A stretch of 64,000 nucleotides of DNA from Mya arenaria (lineage: Eukaryota > Mollusca > Bivalvia > Myida > Myidae). Below, piece after piece: positions 60,434 through 64,000 of this stretch. Both the position numbers and the translations under genes were made by a program. The stretch spans positions 11,004,269 through 11,068,268 of the forward strand of contig NC_069129.1 in the NCBI RefSeq assembly GCF_026914265.1. Direction: 5' to 3'. The notes beneath the pieces are model-generated. The model had not been told where the DNA came from, did no database searches, and saw nothing but the letters and a program-made list of their open reading frames with translations. The stretch's first letter is position 1; every line of letters begins with the position of its first letter.

Positions 60434-60545
60434 AATCATAGTCATAAGGATGATTAGAATTCTACAGGATGAAGATATCAATGTTTCTATGGAAGACATG
60501 TGCTTTTGCTTGAATATAAGGTGTTGATTTTTTTTTATGTTGTGT
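60434..60545 (+). pseudogene. Partial duplicate of the PHKB terminal exon
   Basis: GATGAAGATATCAATGTTTC then ATGGAAGACATGTGC (60468 on) repeats GATGGAGATATAAAAGTTTC then ATGGAGGACATGTGT (60314 on) with an offset of about 154 bp. Similarity continues beyond the stop into the 3' UTR (TGTGTAAATTGC versus TGTGCAATTTGC). The CaaX end is lost: the frame reads MEDMCFCLNIRC then stop. It lies in the PHKB 3' UTR or just beyond. Confidence 0.8.
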
Positions 60546-60576
60546 AAATTGCAACTCTCATCTGCATATAAAATAT

Positions 60577-60911
60577 CATTCGGAGCTCCTCTGCCGTTTT
60601 ATCGAAAACAACCTCGGATGTACGCCGGTACATCTGTTGAAGTAGTTCGTAAAATTTTGAATTGTATCATTAGTTAAATGTAATGTTTTAGAAATGTATT
60701 TATTGATCTAAGTTTAAATTTATTGTCATTGAATTGTATTAAAGCAAACATAATGAAGAATCCCAAGAGTTAAGTCACAAAGTTTAACTGCTAAATAAAA
60801 TTACTACGCGATCTACTTGCAGCGGACTTAAACGTACCACTTTTTGAGTGTGTAAACCATCCAAATACATCCGAGGTTGTTTTCGATAAAACGGCAGAGG
60901 AGCTCCGAATG
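60577..60911. mobile_element. Foldback DNA transposon, 46-bp perfect TIRs, 9-bp TSD (MULE-like)
   Basis: Perfect 46-bp inverted repeats at 60577-60622 and 60866-60911 start CATTCGGAGCTCCTCTGCC. A 9-bp direct duplication ATAAAATAT flanks them (60568-60576, 60912-60920). Element length is 335 bp with no coding. A 9-bp duplication is typical of Mutator-like elements; Merlin-type (8-9 bp) is the alternative. Confidence 0.95.
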
Positions 60912-60920
60912 ATAAAATAT

Positions 60921-61880
60921 GGCATTACATGTACAGATATCAAATTAAGACCTTTGGAAGCACAAGTGAACTAGTGAATGGCACCAAAATTTTCAAAAAG
61001 CCCTGCTATATAAAATCCAGAATTTGAGCAAGAAATCTTCTTCATGGGAAAATTAATTTCAATGGAAAAGAAGAATGGCTTCTATAACTTGAACAGGCAA
61101 TGTAAACAAAATATTCTGACTTGTTGTGTGATTTGCAGTATTCTTTGGAAAACAAACCTGTATCACCAAAGTTTTTGGGACATACGTTTCAGTCGAACCA
61201 ATATATATTTTTTTTCATTTGCTTGAAAGGAATAAGCGTGATGAGTTGTTGAGCAAAATCAATAAGAAAAGAAATTAATAGTAGTAGACTGCACAAAATT
61301 GCTTTGTGCATCGTGTGGAGACTTCATGTGTTGCTATAAAAGATTAGTTGGCTAGTACATGTGCTGCTGTATATATCCAACCTGGTCACACATTTCGTCG
61401 GTGATTTAGAACCTGCATGTACTGTTAACATGATTTGTGCTTGATTATGTGGGTTTTTTTTCTTTTCATTGAAAGGTAAAGTTACTAGGTGGCAAAATTG
61501 TCGAATGTTTGGTGCTTTGTAAAAATGACTGTACTTCATAAAAAGCTATAAACACATCAATATAGGCAAAAACAAGCCTTTTTTGTCAAAATCTTAGTTA
61601 ATGACTTGAAACCAAAATGATCATATGTTAAAAAGGTTTTTATCACACTACTGTATCAATTATATTGTACCCTAATTCAAACAAGTAAATTCGGTTAACC
61701 ATTACCTGTTTTTTTTCCAGAAAAAAGAAAGATATTATTTGAACTGACCACATTCCCCCCACATAATTATAATTATTTTGTATAATGATAAATTCCAAAC
61801 CTGTTGTTCAGCCGTCACTAATCCACATCTTTATGCTGTGTCCACCTGTAATAATATTGAGTTTTCCCATGCTTTTACAT
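60921..61880. other. Downstream of PHKB, no gene recognised
   Basis: AT-rich sequence. GCAAGCCCTGC-like and GAATTTGAGCAAG fragments near 61000 resemble short sequences at about 35790-35830, suggesting a small dispersed repeat. No coding region is called. Confidence 0.4.
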
Positions 61881-62251
61881 AGGGTACACTCTTATTCAAA
61901 ATCAATGCATACACAATTACACATGTATAACAAACATAAATTTTGAGTGATAAATCTTTTAACTACTTACTAAATAATGCATTTATGGAAATTATTAAAT
62001 ATTGATAACAAGATTGTAACAGTGTATTTCAATTGCTGAAAACACAAAAATATTAAATGACTGGTAAGTGCTCAGTAATTTACTGTAATCTCATAAGGTA
62101 GAAATACCGTGTTTTCTGCACCTTTCATTCAAATTAAACTCGGTATCCTTCATAAGAACCATTGTTTTACGACATTTATTTTATTCTTTTTAGTATATTA
62201 AAATAATTGTATTAATTGTGGTAAATTTTATTTGGGAGTAAGAGTGCATCT
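61881..62251 (-). mobile_element. TTAA-type MITE (GATGCACTCTTA family), copy 2
   Basis: The reverse complement of 35252-35625 over its full length, with a GAGTAAGAGTGCATC right end followed by TTAA at 62252-62255. The left end (ACACTCTTATTC) is near 61887. Confidence 0.75.
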
Positions 62252-62593
62252 TTAAATGTAAACTGTGATAAAATAAAAGAATATTGAGTTGAGTTGAGTT
62301 GAGCAATAAAGCACTTGAGTTGTTGTTGATGGTCCTCAATGTTTTTTTCTTACTGTCATACACATTTTGTACATAGAAAACCTATTATGTTGTATATATT
62401 ATTTTGATGATTGATTATTTTTAAATTGTACATTCAATCCACAATATTATATTAATGTGCTTTACTCCTTGAAAAATAAAACCATTCACTTGTTATCGTG
62501 TTTAAGTTTTAAATACCAATTTCTTTCATACTCTCGAAAGCGAAAGCGTATGAAAAATAAAGAATGTTGTGTTTAACATTACCATGGCAGTCA

Positions 62594-62709
62594 GACTGAT
62601 GGCTACAGGCCTGTACATAAGGTTACATGCCTCCCAGCCCCATGAAGATGAGACTGATGGCTACAGACCTGTACATACAGTTACATGCCTCCCAGCCCCA
62701 TGAAGATGA
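62594..62709. repeat. 58-bp direct duplication
   Basis: GACTGATGGCTACAG at 62594 and again at 62652, each followed by GTTACATGCCTCCCAGCCCC. On the minus strand the unit contains the end and stop codon of the candidate exon at 62678-62848. Confidence 0.85.
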
Positions 62710-62848
62710 GCCACAACACGTCAAGGTAGTTTTTGTTCAAATCCTGAAACCAGTTGACCATGAAAAGGCACAGTTCCAACTTCAGTTCAGCCAGTTGTTT
62801 GTATGGAGCAAACACATCTTTTAATTTCATATCCTTGAAGAAGTGTTC
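62678..62848 (-). CDS. Candidate terminal exon of an unknown minus-strand gene
   Basis: The open frame on - ends with a TAA stop and codes for a leucine-rich segment (KDVFAPYKQLAELKLE.., then NWFQDLNKNYLDVLWLIFMG). A possible acceptor (TTCTTCAAG) lies at the high-coordinate edge. Codon use and composition look more gene-like than the surrounding repeats, but I do not recognise the product. Upstream exons would lie beyond the window or in unrecognised sequence. It could also be a chance frame. Confidence 0.25.
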
Positions 62849-62869
62849 ATGTTGAGAAAACAAATACTG

Positions 62870-63330
62870 TGACCTTGACCTCGAGCCACCCTGTTTCCCA
62901 CATGTGATATACATGTTACCACATTGAGTAAATGAAGTAACGGAAGGTTCATCCTTGAGATATGTAACAGCCATGAAATTGACAAACCCAGAATCTAATA
63001 TTGTGACCTAGACCTTGTTTGGTTCAAGAAGAGTTCTGCATGTTGTCTTGATCATATATGCTACTACAGGTGTAAGATTTATATGGGGCAGATGTGCAAG
63101 ACTCAAACCCAGGACCAAGTATCGTGACCTTTACCTTTAGCCATGCGAGTCAGCGTAACTTAACCGTGGGTTAAGCATGTTGCCTTACTGAGTAAATCGT
63201 ATTACTGTGACAAAATGGTTTATCCGTCAATATGTGTATGGGATCTGGAGCAGCTTTGAAATTCTCAAACTATGGATCTAGTAATGTGCCTTTGAACTTG
63301 AGCCAGCATTGTTTATCGACGTGGTGCCAT
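62870..63330. repeat. Decayed TGACCTTGACC-type repeat
   Basis: Spaced motifs TGTGACCTTGACCTCGAGCC, TGTGACCTAGACCTTG, CGTGACCTTTACCTTTAGCC and GTGCCTTTGAACTTGAGCC at roughly 130-150-bp intervals, with CATGTTGCC..ACTGAGTAAAT. It is a loose tandem repeat. Confidence 0.5.
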
Positions 63331-63527
63331 CGATATATTACACATCTTTATTCAATGGATAGTGAAGTTTAGATTATGAATAGAATGTAACAAACAGTTT
63401 AAGTTTAATTTATTCAAATTCATGACATAAAACATAGCGAGTGTTCTCTTTGAAAATGATACAATAATTTTACGCAGACTATCAGCCGACCAAAACTGCC
63501 GCGTGTGAAGCCGGCATTAGTTCTGAA

Positions 63528-63680
63528 ATGAAACAGACATATTGCAGTTGGCAAGAAATGGATCAACTAGTAAATACTAAATTACAGCACTTCGCGAACA
63601 CAGTCAACTTTGTTCGTGATCTACTATCAGGCCAAAAATGTTCAAATCAACCCGACCTTAATAATTGTATTGCTAAAGGT
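63528..63680 (+). CDS. Candidate first coding exon of an unknown gene
   Basis: An ATG at 63528, after a CG-containing leader (63470-63527), opens a frame coding for a helical-looking segment (MDQLVNTKLQHFANTV, then CSNQPDLNNCIAKG). It can end at the donor-like AAAG/GTGTGA near 63680, after which the frame degenerates into poly-T. The leader's composition differs from nearby repeats, consistent with a 5' UTR. I do not recognise the protein, and any partner exons would be outside the window. Confidence 0.3.
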
Positions 63681-64000
63681 GTGATGATTGTTTTTTTTAT
63701 TTTATTTTTTATTTTAATTTGTACAACTCGGCTTGGAACAAAGTCTTTGTTTCAACAGCATATATTTCTCAATCGGTTCTCGATTGAAACGTATATATTG
63801 TAATTCTCATACAAAGGTTTTTGCTTTTAAGTCTTCGACCAAGCAATTTGCCTTGTGCATGCAAACATAGTATAGTATATCCTTCATCCGCTTTTTCAAA
63901 ACAAAAAGTGCTATTTAGCTGCCTCTGGCAACTGTAGTCAAGACCTAAAATCATATTTGAAATTATGTGTGTTTTGGGTGCCTGGTGGCCCAATATTAAT

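Overview
The window is animal nuclear DNA, AT-rich and intron-heavy, almost certainly from a bivalve mollusc. The evidence is two vertebrate-alignable genes with many small exons, introns full of repeats of the kind seen in bivalves (TGACCTTGACC-bearing 145-bp arrays, ATGTCTCCCCC- and TTATGCCCCC-ended elements, TTAA-flanked foldback MITEs, tRNA-derived SINEs), and no bacterial gene organisation. I cannot name the species. Layout: 1-4.3 kb is intergenic and partly a dispersed repeat. At 4.35-6.5 kb on + is a two-coding-exon BTB-BACK gene (BTBD17-like, about 451 aa). From 31.3 kb down to 8.07 kb on - is a complete 17-coding-exon ITFG1 (T-cell immunomodulatory protein, about 600 aa). From 31.56 to 60.36 kb on + is a complete 23-coding-exon PHKB (phosphorylase kinase beta subunit, about 1094 aa). 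All exons were joined by hand with GT-AG junctions and consistent phase. At 60.4-64 kb lie a PHKB terminal-exon duplicate, a 9-bp-TSD foldback element, another MITE, and two weak exon candidates of unknown genes. The ITFG1 and PHKB start codons are only 240 bp apart and divergent, the arrangement known for the human pair on chromosome 16, so this looks like a very old shared bidirectional promoter. The most unusual signal is inside ITFG1. Two separate exons (13 and 15) have had their 3' ends together with their 5' splice donors amplified into tandem arrays (about 32-bp and 54-bp units), giving runs of four and six intact GTAAGT donors. In both arrays only the exon-proximal donor keeps the frame. 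At exon 15, failing to use it creates a stop just before the transmembrane helix. Other points of interest are nuclear-receptor-type sites (perfect ERE and DR1 motifs) repeated every 145 bp, a 2.9-kb 33-bp minisatellite with three open frames, nested transposons, a hAT element inside a minisatellite, and a compact TATA/Inr/E-box promoter-like cluster in a PHKB intron.
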